A stretch of 49,747 nucleotides of DNA from Rhodospirillales bacterium (GTDB lineage: Bacteria > Pseudomonadota > Alphaproteobacteria > BOG-932 > Roseiterribacteraceae). A program made the position numbers and the translations under genes. The notes beneath the pieces were generated by a model. It did no database searches and was not told the DNA's origin. It saw only the letters and a program-made list of their open reading frames with translations. This document shows, one piece after another, positions 16,093 through 22,766 of the stretch (its first letter is position 1; each line of letters starts with the position of its first letter). The stretch covers positions 1 through 49,747 of the forward strand of contig JAQGIE010000232.1 in assembly GCA_028291365.1 (NCBI GenBank), read 5' to 3'.

Positions 16093-19031
16093 TCGGGCGT
16101 GCCTTCGCCCGACCATTCGATCACGCGCGCGAGATGCGCGTAGTCGCTGAAGCGCGGCCGTTTGGACGGGATCGGCTGCGACAGATACGGCGTGTTCGGA
16201 TCGTCGAACCGCTCGATCAGTTGCAGCAGCCCGTCGCGCGCAGTATCGGCAAGCGCCGTGAGATCGCCGTCGATCGCCACGATCTCGCCGGCGGGATTGG
16301 CGCCGGTCAAACGCCAGAAGGCGAGTTCGACCACCGGCGCCGCCGGCACGCCCTCGAATCCGCCCGTGCGCGCGATCACCGCTTCGAGCGGAAGCTGCGG
16401 CGCGAAGCCGGTGCCGATCTCGGTGCCGGGCGGTGCGCGCCCGGTCTTGTAGTCGACGATGCCGATGCCGCCGCCAATCGTGTCGATCCGGTCGGCGCGT
16501 GCGCGCAGCCTGAATTCCTTGTACGGCGCCGGCAGCATCAAAGCGCCTTTGACTTCGGTCTTGCGCGGCCGGGCGCCGGTGGCGCGGCGCTCGGTTTCGG
16601 TGGCGAGGAACCAGGCCGCGACACGTTCGAAGCGCGGCCACCAGAAACCCCACACCAACGGCCGCGCCAGCGCGTCGCCGAACGCGTCGCGCCCCATGCG
16701 CAGAAGAATCGCGAGCGCGTCGGGCGGCAGCGCCTCGGGACAGGCGGCGACGAACTTGTCGAGCGCCTCATGCACGAACTGGCCGCGATCCGACGCGCCG
16801 GGCGCTTCGTCGATCGGCGCAAGCTTGGTGAGTTTCAGCACGTGGCGCGCATAGATCGCGTAGGGGTCGCGCATCCAGGTTTCGATCTCGGTGACCGACA
16901 GCGTGCGCGGACGCAGCTCGACCGGCGGACGCGGCGACGGGGGCGCGCAGGCCTGCACGCGCGCCGGAAGGTCGAGCAGCGAAACCCAGCGCGCATGCGG
17001 CAGGTCGCGCGACACGCGCAGCCCGGCGGCGGCGAGCGCCGCGTCGAGCCGCTGCAACCAGCGCGACGGCACGCTGGGGCGCGCATCGACGCGTTCGGCG
17101 CGCGTCAGCACCACGTGGCTGGCGCAGGCCAGGCTCGCGACGTCGTGCGCCGCCTGGCCGATGCGCCGTTCGGGCAACGGCAGGTCCAGCGCCTTGCGCA
17201 TGCCGCGCGACAGCCACGGATCGTCGGCCGCCTCGCGCGGCCACGTCCCCTCGTTCAAGCCACCCAGCACGATCAGGTCGGCGCTCTGCAGACGCGCTTC
17301 GAGCGGACCGTAGATGGCAAGGCGCGGATGCGTACCCCAGCGCGGCCGCACCGTCACCGCTTGCAGCACCGCGTTCAGCATCGACGGCCAGTCGGCCGGC
17401 GCGATCGCGTCGAGGTCGCGCGCGGCGCCGACCAGCTCGGCCAGGATCTCCGCCGCCGCTTCACCATCCTCGCCACGCCACAGGCGCGCGACGCCGCTTT
17501 CCTCATCGCTCGCGGCGAGCGCCTCGGCGGTTTCGATCTGCGCTTCGACCAGCGCGGCGATGTCGGCGGTATCGTTCGCAAACAGCGCGTCGAAGCTTGC
17601 CATGCGCTCAGCAAGGTCGAGCACGAAGCGCGTCAGCGACGCGTCGTCGAGCGCGCGCAGCAAGCCGTCGGGACCAGGCGCCGGCCGCGTTCCGCGCAGC
17701 ACCACGCTTTCGAGCGCGCGGGCGCGACGGCGAAACGCGGCCTGGCTGACACCGCCGGTGGCGAGCGGATGTTTGAGCAGCGACAGCAACGGCACCGGCG
17801 CCCAACGTTCGGCGGCAACCTGCGCCAGCAGACGCAGATACGCGCCGACCGGCGTGTCGCCGAGACGCTGGCCGCCGGAATCGTCGAGCTCGACGTCCCA
17901 GCGTCGCATTGCGGTCGCAACGCGCCGTGCCAGGGTGCGATCAGGCGTCACCAGCATCGCGGTCTTGCCGGGAGTCTGCAGCTGCTCGCGGAACAGCAGC
18001 GCGATGGTATCGGCCTCGTGCTCGTGCGTGGTGCAGTCGATGCGCGTCAGCCCGTGGCGCGCCGCTTCATCGAAAGCACTCGCCCCTGCTCGATCGAAGG
18101 CGCTGGCGCGCCAGGCTCCGGTGGTCGGCGCCGGGCGCAGCGCCGCCGACCACAATTTGGCGCGCAGCGGCGTCGCGGGCGCGGCCGGCCACGGACGCAC
18201 CTCGTCGCGCGTCGCGTCCAACACGCCGAGCAGGCGCTTCAAGCCCGCCTGCGGATGCGTGTCGTCGATCGCATCCCAGGCCGGCGTGTCGAGCGTGAGG
18301 TCGAGCCCATCGAGCACCACCGCGCCGCGCGGTATCGACGCGATGACTTTGAGCAGGCGCGCCACGGCGGGAATCGAACCGGTGGTGCCCGCCGCGATCA
18401 CCGGTCCGGGGGGCGGCGCAGCGCGCCACGCCTCGGCCTGGGCATCGAGCACGCGGCGGCGGCGCGCCGCGGGGTCGATGGCGCCTTCGGCCGCGAGGAT
18501 CGCCGGCCAGTGCGTGGTGACGATCTGCAGGAAGTTGAGCGTCACCTGCCAATGCTGCGCCAGCTCGTCGGGCACCAGCGCGCTCAGCGCATCGAATTCG
18601 ATCTCGTGGGTCTGTGCTTCGTCGAGCAGGCTGCCGAGCTCGTCGGCCAGCGCCAGCGCGCGATCGGGCGCCATCTTCTCGCGCGCCGCGATCAGCTTCG
18701 CCAACAGCAGGCGGCGGCGCAGCGGCGAGATGGCGGGCGGCAGGCCGGTCAGTTCGGATTCGGCGTCGAGCAGCAGCTCGTCGCTGTCGAGATCGCCGAG
18801 CGGCTGCATGCGCGGCAGCAGCAGCGGCGTCGCCTGCGGATTGTCCTGAAACGCCTCGCGCAGAAATGCTTCGCGCAGGCTGCGCGCGGCACGCCGCGTC
18901 GGCAGCAGGATCGTCGCCGCGGCGAGGTCGAGCGGATTGGCTGCGCTTTGGCCGAGCAGGCCTTTGGCCAGCACGTCGACGAAGCCGACGCCGGGCGGAA
19001 TGGCGAAAATGTTCAGGGAACGACCAGCCAT
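16089..19031 (-). CDS. addB: Double-strand break repair protein AddB
   Basis: Partner of AddA, 980 residues, alphaproteobacterial AddB type. The N-terminal half is an inactivated helicase-like domain (ILLPTRRAARSLREAFL, then SLLDEAQTHEIEF), the middle contains LGGLNEGTWPREAADDPWLSRGMR, and the C-terminus has the nuclease site VDYKTGRAPPG followed by QLPLEAVI. ATG at 19031 lies inside the end of the preceding gene (19-bp overlap), and its stop overlaps the addA start as ATGA. In AddAB the B nuclease cuts the strand opposite to A and the helicase-like part reads Chi. Confidence 0.95.
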   Translation of the reverse strand: MAGRSLNIFAIPPGVGFVDVLAKGLLGQSAANPLDLAAATILLPTRRAARSLREAFLREAFQDNPQATPLLLPRMQPLGDLDSDELLLDAESELTGLPPAISPLRRRLLLAKLIAAREKMAPDRALALADELGSLLDEAQTHEIEFDALSALVPDELAQHWQVTLNFLQIVTTHWPAILAAEGAIDPAARRRRVLDAQAEAWRAAPPPGPVIAAGTTGSIPAVARLLKVIASIPRGAVVLDGLDLTLDTPAWDAIDDTHPQAGLKRLLGVLDATRDEVRPWPAAPATPLRAKLWSAALRPAPTTGAWRASAFDRAGASAFDEAARHGLTRIDCTTHEHEADTIALLFREQLQTPGKTAMLVTPDRTLARRVATAMRRWDVELDDSGGQRLGDTPVGAYLRLLAQVAAERWAPVPLLSLLKHPLATGGVSQAAFRRRARALESVVLRGTRPAPGPDGLLRALDDASLTRFVLDLAERMASFDALFANDTADIAALVEAQIETAEALAASDEESGVARLWRGEDGEAAAEILAELVGAARDLDAIAPADWPSMLNAVLQAVTVRPRWGTHPRLAIYGPLEARLQSADLIVLGGLNEGTWPREAADDPWLSRGMRKALDLPLPERRIGQAAHDVASLACASHVVLTRAERVDARPSVPSRWLQRLDAALAAAGLRVSRDLPHARWVSLLDLPARVQACAPPSPRPPVELRPRTLSVTEIETWMRDPYAIYARHVLKLTKLAPIDEAPGASDRGQFVHEALDKFVAACPEALPPDALAILLRMGRDAFGDALARPLVWGFWWPRFERVAAWFLATETERRATGARPRKTEVKGALMLPAPYKEFRLRARADRIDTIGGGIGIVDYKTGRAPPGTEIGTGFAPQLPLEAVIARTGGFEGVPAAPVVELAFWRLTGANPAGEIVAIDGDLTALADTARDGLLQLIERFDDPNTPYLSQPIPSKRPRFSDYAHLARVIEWSGEGTPE

Positions 19032-19777
19032 CGCGCGCCGCCGCGGGCGAGCGCGGTCTGAGCGACGGTGAGTTCGTCCGGCGTGCCGACGGTGAACCAG
19101 GCACCGTCATGCACCAGCCCGTAGAGCCGTCCTGCTTCGGCGGCGCGACGCCACAGTCTGACGACCGAGAACGGTTCCTCACGCGCGCCGTCGAACAGGC
19201 GCGGATGATAGAGATAGGCGCCGGCGCAGACGAACGGCGCGACGCGCGCCGGCTCGCGGAATCGCAAGCGGCCGAGCGGGTCCATCGTGACGTCGCCGAC
19301 GCCGACCTGGGCATGGGTGCGCGGCGCCGCAATCGCCAGCAGCAGCGCATCCATCTTTTCATCGTCCCAGGCGGCGGCCATGCGCTGCAGGAACGGCGTC
19401 GGCCCATCAAGCACGATGGTGTCGCTGTTGAGCACCAGGAACGGCTTCTCGCCCAATCGCGGCAGCGCGCGCACGAGTCCACCACCGGTTTCGAGCCGCG
19501 TCGGCTCGTAGCTGATCTCGACGTTCGGGAGCGACTTCAGATGCGTTTCGATCTGGTCGGGCAGCCAGTGCGTGTTGACGACGATGCGCTCGACGCGCTG
19601 GTCGCGCAGCCGGTCGAGCGACCAGTCGATCAGCTTCTTGCCGCCGACATCGAGCAGCGGCTTTGGCGTGGTCAAGGTTGCCGGGCGCATGCGCTCGCCG
19701 AGACCGGCCGCGAGCACCATCGCGAATTTCGGTACGGCAATCACGGGCACCGGCACGGGTGCAACGGCGTAGCTCAT
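19013..19777 (-). CDS. Nucleotidyltransferase family protein, MurU-like
   Basis: Sugar-1-phosphate nucleotidyltransferase, 254 residues. The nucleotide-binding signature AGLGERMRP (24-32), followed by TTPKPLL, is near the N-terminus. LETGGGL and LVLNSDTIV (metal-binding Asp) follow, with a late VHDGAWFTVGTPDEL. It resembles MurU, which converts MurNAc-1-phosphate to UDP-MurNAc in cell-wall recycling; genes of this type usually stand here between tsaE and addB. ATG 19777 overlaps the tsaE stop as ATGA, which decides the start over an upstream Met at 19837. The kinase AmgK that supplies MurNAc-1-phosphate is usually encoded between tsaE and this gene, and is absent here. The substrate is therefore inferred. 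Confidence 0.85.
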   Translation of the reverse strand: MSYAVAPVPVPVIAVPKFAMVLAAGLGERMRPATLTTPKPLLDVGGKKLIDWSLDRLRDQRVERIVVNTHWLPDQIETHLKSLPNVEISYEPTRLETGGGLVRALPRLGEKPFLVLNSDTIVLDGPTPFLQRMAAAWDDEKMDALLLAIAAPRTHAQVGVGDVTMDPLGRLRFREPARVAPFVCAGAYLYHPRLFDGAREEPFSVVRLWRRAAEAGRLYGLVHDGAWFTVGTPDELTVAQTALARGGARWLVVP

Positions 19778-20265
19778 TTGGACGGGAGAGAAGCCGGGGC
19801 GAGCAGCGAACGCAAGTCCGCGAGCCGTCGCGCCCAATCACCGTGACCAATCAAGGAGACACGTCTCGCATCGGCGGCGGCGCCGGAAGCCAAGGTCACG
19901 ACCAGGCGGTCGCGCGGCGCCAAATCACCGAGTCGGTCCGGCCATTCGACCAGACTCACCGCGTCGCGCGAATCGTCCCAGCCGAGTTCGAGTACTTCGT
20001 CGGAGTCTTTCAGACGGTAGAGGTCGAAATGCCAGAGCGTGACGCCCGACGGATCGTCATAGAGCTGGACCAGCGTGAAGGTCGGGCTGGGCACGTCAAC
20101 CGTCGCATCACCGAGCCGCGCCCGGATCAGCGCGCGCGCAAACTCGGTCTTGCCCGCGCCCAGCGCGCCTTCGAGCGCCACCACGTCGCCGGCGCCGAGA
20201 TGCGGCGCGAGCGCGGCGGCGAGCCGCGCGGTGGCGTCGAGATCGGCGAGGTCGAGCGTGATCAA
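19774..20265 (-). CDS. tsaE: tRNA threonylcarbamoyladenosine biosynthesis ATPase TsaE
   Basis: ATPase that, with TsaB and TsaD, drives the t6A modification of ANN-decoding tRNAs; usually essential. 163 residues. Walker A GALGAGKT (33-40) is followed by the family motifs SPTFTL, HFDLYR and SLVEWPDR. The start is TTG at 20265, overlapping the higA stop as TTGA; no ATG is available nearby and the family N-terminus fits. At the other end the stop overlaps the next start as ATGA. It therefore appears to be translated by coupling from a toxin-antitoxin operon, an unusual position for this gene. Confidence 0.95.
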   Translation of the reverse strand: MITLDLADLDATARLAAALAPHLGAGDVVALEGALGAGKTEFARALIRARLGDATVDVPSPTFTLVQLYDDPSGVTLWHFDLYRLKDSDEVLELGWDDSRDAVSLVEWPDRLGDLAPRDRLVVTLASGAAADARRVSLIGHGDWARRLADLRSLLAPASLPSK

Positions 20266-20603
20266 GCGGCGCGCTTGTGTGGTTCGACGGCGGCTAGTTT
20301 GGGCGCCAACCGCTCAGCCGCGCGCTCGGCGTCGAATTGATTCTGCAGGTTGATCCAGAAACGCCATTCCATCTGGAAGAAGGCGCCGAGCAGCATCGCC
20401 ATCTCGACCGTAATGGCGCGCTCCCCGCGGAGGATCTTGGCAATTGCGGGCGGATCGACCTTGATTGATTTGGCCAGCCGATAAGGCGTGATGCCCAGCG
20501 GCAGCAGAAATTCCTGCTCGAGGATCTCGCCCGGATGCAGCGGCGGCAAACGTCCGCCTTTCGGCGCACGTGCACTGGTCTTTTTCGTCGTTCGACTCGT
20601 CAC
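20262..20603 (-). CDS. higA: HigA-family antitoxin (HTH Xre type)
   Basis: Antitoxin and autorepressor of a HigBA module. The core LHPGEILEQEFLLPLGITPYRLAKSIKV is the HigA/VapI signature, followed by the helix-turn-helix VDPPAIAKILRGERAITVEMAMLLGAFF. The N-terminus carries a basic Lys/Arg/Ala extension of about 20 residues and the C-terminus a charged helix. Two GTG starts are possible, 20612 and 20603; I choose 20603 (113 residues) because GAGGA (complement of 20613-20617) then sits 9 nt upstream, whereas at 20612 it would touch the start. It follows higB after a 12-nt gap and its stop overlaps the tsaE TTG start. Confidence 0.92.
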   Translation of the reverse strand: MTSRTTKKTSARAPKGGRLPPLHPGEILEQEFLLPLGITPYRLAKSIKVDPPAIAKILRGERAITVEMAMLLGAFFQMEWRFWINLQNQFDAERAAERLAPKLAAVEPHKRAA

Positions 20604-20615
20604 CTGCGTCACTCC

Positions 20616-20900
20616 TCAGTGATAGTCCGTGACTTCGACATCGTAGGCGTCGCCCTCATCCCACCGAAAGCACACGCGCCATTGATCGTTGACGCGAATA
20701 CTGTGCTCCCCCCTGCGCTTGCCCTGCAGCGCTTCCAGCCGGTTTCCCGGCGGGACGCGCAGTGTTTCAAGCTTGGTTGCCGCGTCCAGCATCCGCAGCT
20801 TGCGTTGCGCGGCCCGTGCCACGTCGGCGCCGAATCGCTTGCTGAACCGGCCTTCGAACAGGTCCTGCGTGGCCTGGTCCTTCCAGCTTCGGATCGGCAT
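20616..20900 (-). CDS. higB: HigB-family toxin (RelE-like mRNA interferase)
   Basis: 94 residues, complete. The family pattern is clear: MPIRSWKDQATQDLFEG at the start, RKLRMLDAATKLETLRVPPGNRLE in the middle and the C-terminal strand pair SIRVNDQWRVCFRW followed by DAYDVEVTDYH. HigB toxins cleave ribosome-bound mRNA; basic and aromatic residues near the C-terminus form the active site, and R, W and the terminal H are present, so nothing suggests inactivation. Order is toxin first, then antitoxin, the hallmark of higBA against most other pairs. A perfect palindrome stands 8-26 nt upstream of the start as the expected HigA operator. Confidence 0.93.
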   Translation of the reverse strand: MPIRSWKDQATQDLFEGRFSKRFGADVARAAQRKLRMLDAATKLETLRVPPGNRLEALQGKRRGEHSIRVNDQWRVCFRWDEGDAYDVEVTDYH

Positions 20901-20907
20901 TCCACAA

Positions 20908-20926
20908 CATAGCCTGTCAGGCTATG
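20908..20926. promoter_or_regulatory. Palindromic operator of higBA
   Basis: CATAGCCTG-T-CAGGCTATG is a perfect inverted repeat with 9-bp arms and a 1-nt centre, directly upstream of higB. A further half-site-like AGGCTCATA follows at about 20936-20944. Its position fits HigA autorepression of the operon promoter. Binding is inferred. Confidence 0.75.
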
Positions 20927-21016
20927 AGTTCAATAGGCTCATAACTCCCGGCTGGCGGAGGAGTTCCGCCTTGCGAGGGTTGATCCGGGCCGCCCGCCCC
21001 TCTACCCCATCGGCCC

Positions 21017-22039
21017 ATGTCCCAGAATTTCACCACTGACGTCGCGATCGTCGGGGCCGGCCCGGTCGGCCTGTTCGCGGTGTTCGAATGCGGCATGTTG
21101 CGGCTGAAGTGCCACGTGATCGACGCGCTCGACACGCTCGGCGGCCAGTGCGCGGCGCTCTACCCGGAAAAGCCGATCTACGACATTCCGGGCTATCCGC
21201 GCATCGATGCCGCCGACCTGATCGACAAGCTGGCCGAACAGGCGGCGCCGTTCGGCCCGGTCTATCACCTCAACCAGCAGGTCACCGCGCTGCAGCCGAC
21301 CGAGGACGGCGGCTGGCGCGTGGAGACCTCGGCCGGCAGCACCATCACCGCGCGTGCGGTGATCATCGCGGCGGGCGTCGGCGCGTTCGGTCCCAATCGT
21401 CCGCCGCTCGACGGCCTCGAAGCGTTCGAAGGCAAGTCGGTCTTTTACCTCGTCAAGAAGCGCCAGGATTTTGCCGGCAAGCGCGTCGTCATCGCGGGCG
21501 GCGGCGACAGTGCGGTCGACTGGGCGGTGTCGTTGGCCGAGGTCGCCGAATCGGTTGCGGTCGTGCATCGGCGCGACAAGTTCCGCGCCGCGCCCGACAT
21601 GGTCGCGCGCATGCACGAGCTTGGCAAAAGCGGAAAGATCGACATCGTCACGCCCTACCAGCTCAGCGGCCTCGAAGGCAGCGACGGCGTCATGTCGGCG
21701 GTCGTCGTCGAAACGCTGGACGGTGAAAAGCGCGCGCTGCCCGCCGACGCGATGCTCGCCTTTTTCGGCCTGTCGATGAATCTCGGCCCGGTCGCGGAGT
21801 GGGGACTCGATCTCGACAAACACCACGTCGCGATCGATCCCGCGACCTGCGCCACCAGCCGTCCCGGCATCTTCGCCATCGGTGACGTCGCCACCTACAA
21901 GAACAAGCTGAAGCTGATCCTCACCGGCTTCGCCGAAGCGGCCACCGCCGCGCACGCCATCCATCCGATCGCGCGGCCCGGCGAAGTGCTGCATTTCGAA
22001 TATTCCACAACCAAAGGCGCGCCAACCGCGGCGGGCTGA
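21017..22039 (+). CDS. Ferredoxin--NADP(+) reductase, thioredoxin-reductase-like type
   Basis: Flavoenzyme moving electrons between NADPH and ferredoxin or flavodoxin, 340 residues. FAD-binding GAGPVGLF is at 13-20, LGGQCAALYPEKPIYDIPGYP is the family signature, the NADPH-binding GGGDSAVDWAVSL lies near 160, and the FAD motif PGIFAIGDVATY is near 285. The redox CxxC of true thioredoxin reductases is absent, which places it with the YumC-type reductases. It starts at ATG 21017, in divergent orientation to higB across 116 bp, and DedA follows 89 nt later; no ferredoxin gene is adjacent. Confidence 0.92.
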   Translation: MSQNFTTDVAIVGAGPVGLFAVFECGMLRLKCHVIDALDTLGGQCAALYPEKPIYDIPGYPRIDAADLIDKLAEQAAPFGPVYHLNQQVTALQPTEDGGWRVETSAGSTITARAVIIAAGVGAFGPNRPPLDGLEAFEGKSVFYLVKKRQDFAGKRVVIAGGGDSAVDWAVSLAEVAESVAVVHRRDKFRAAPDMVARMHELGKSGKIDIVTPYQLSGLEGSDGVMSAVVVETLDGEKRALPADAMLAFFGLSMNLGPVAEWGLDLDKHHVAIDPATCATSRPGIFAIGDVATYKNKLKLILTGFAEAATAAHAIHPIARPGEVLHFEYSTTKGAPTAAG

Positions 22040-22128
22040 TCACACCCAAACTGTCACGCCTGCCAAAGCCGGGGTGACAAATTGAACTCGCGGGCGTTGC
22101 ACGCTCGAGGCAAAGGGATGGAGGGATC

Positions 22129-22737
22129 GTGATCGAGTGGATGTCGGACACGCTGGCGCGCTTCGGGCACGCGGGCGTCGCGCTCTTGATGCTGATCGAG
22201 AATCTGATCCCCGCCATTCCGTCGGAACTGGTGATGCCGTTCTGCGGCTTCGTCGCGGCGCAGGGAAAACTGACCCTGCTGGGCACGATCGTCGCCGGCG
22301 TGATCGGCTCGATGATCGGGCAGATGCCCTGGTACTTTGCAGGCTATTATTTCGGACGCCGCCGCTGCGTCGAGATTGCCGAGAAATACGGGCGCTGGTT
22401 GACCGTCAGCGGACGCGAAGTCGAGTACGTGTTCGACTGGTTCAACCGCCACGGCGCCAAGTCGGTGCTGATCGGCCGCTGCATTCCCGGCGTGCGCGCG
22501 GTGATCTCGGTGCCGGCCGGCATCAACCGCATGCCGATGGCCAAATTTCTCGCCTGGTCGCTGATCGGCACCACCGCCTGGATCACCTTCCTGACCTATT
22601 GCGGCTTCGTGCTGCAGGAGCATTACGACAAAGTGCAGCACTGGGGTGATCCGGTGCTGAAGTCGCTGATCGCGCTGGTGGTGATCGTGTATCTGGTGCG
22701 GCTGGCTTTGAGCTTCCGGCACAAATCGGCGGACTAG
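22129..22737 (+). CDS. DedA family membrane protein
   Basis: Polytopic inner-membrane protein of 202 residues, DedA/SNARE-associated family; members act in membrane homeostasis and some flip undecaprenyl phosphate or phosphatidylethanolamine. The conserved reentrant motifs are present: IENLIPAIPSELVMP (22-36) and GRCIPGVRAVISVPAG near 120. GTG at 22129 follows GGAGGG (22120-22125) closely; an ATG at 22141 is the alternative. It reads in the same direction as the ferredoxin reductase gene and converges on the sensor kinase gene. The substrate is unknown. Confidence 0.88.
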   Translation: MIEWMSDTLARFGHAGVALLMLIENLIPAIPSELVMPFCGFVAAQGKLTLLGTIVAGVIGSMIGQMPWYFAGYYFGRRRCVEIAEKYGRWLTVSGREVEYVFDWFNRHGAKSVLIGRCIPGVRAVISVPAGINRMPMAKFLAWSLIGTTAWITFLTYCGFVLQEHYDKVQHWGDPVLKSLIALVVIVYLVRLALSFRHKSAD

Positions 22738-22739
22738 CA

Positions 22740-22758
22740 TTTGCCCGCAGCGGGCAAA
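22740..22758. terminator. Candidate bidirectional hairpin between convergent genes
   Basis: TTTGCCCG-CAG-CGGGCAAA forms a perfect 8-bp stem between the stops of dedA and the PAS kinase gene. The T-tracts are short (TTT at the stem ends), so termination is only possible, not strong. Confidence 0.4.
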
Positions 22759-22766
22759 CCAGACAT

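Noticed and set aside
16134-19061. 975-codon open frame on the plus strand opposite addB
   Set aside because: Arg/Gly/Ala-rich translation without domain or signal; it mirrors the codon pattern of addB, which has clear motifs. It is a high-GC shadow.
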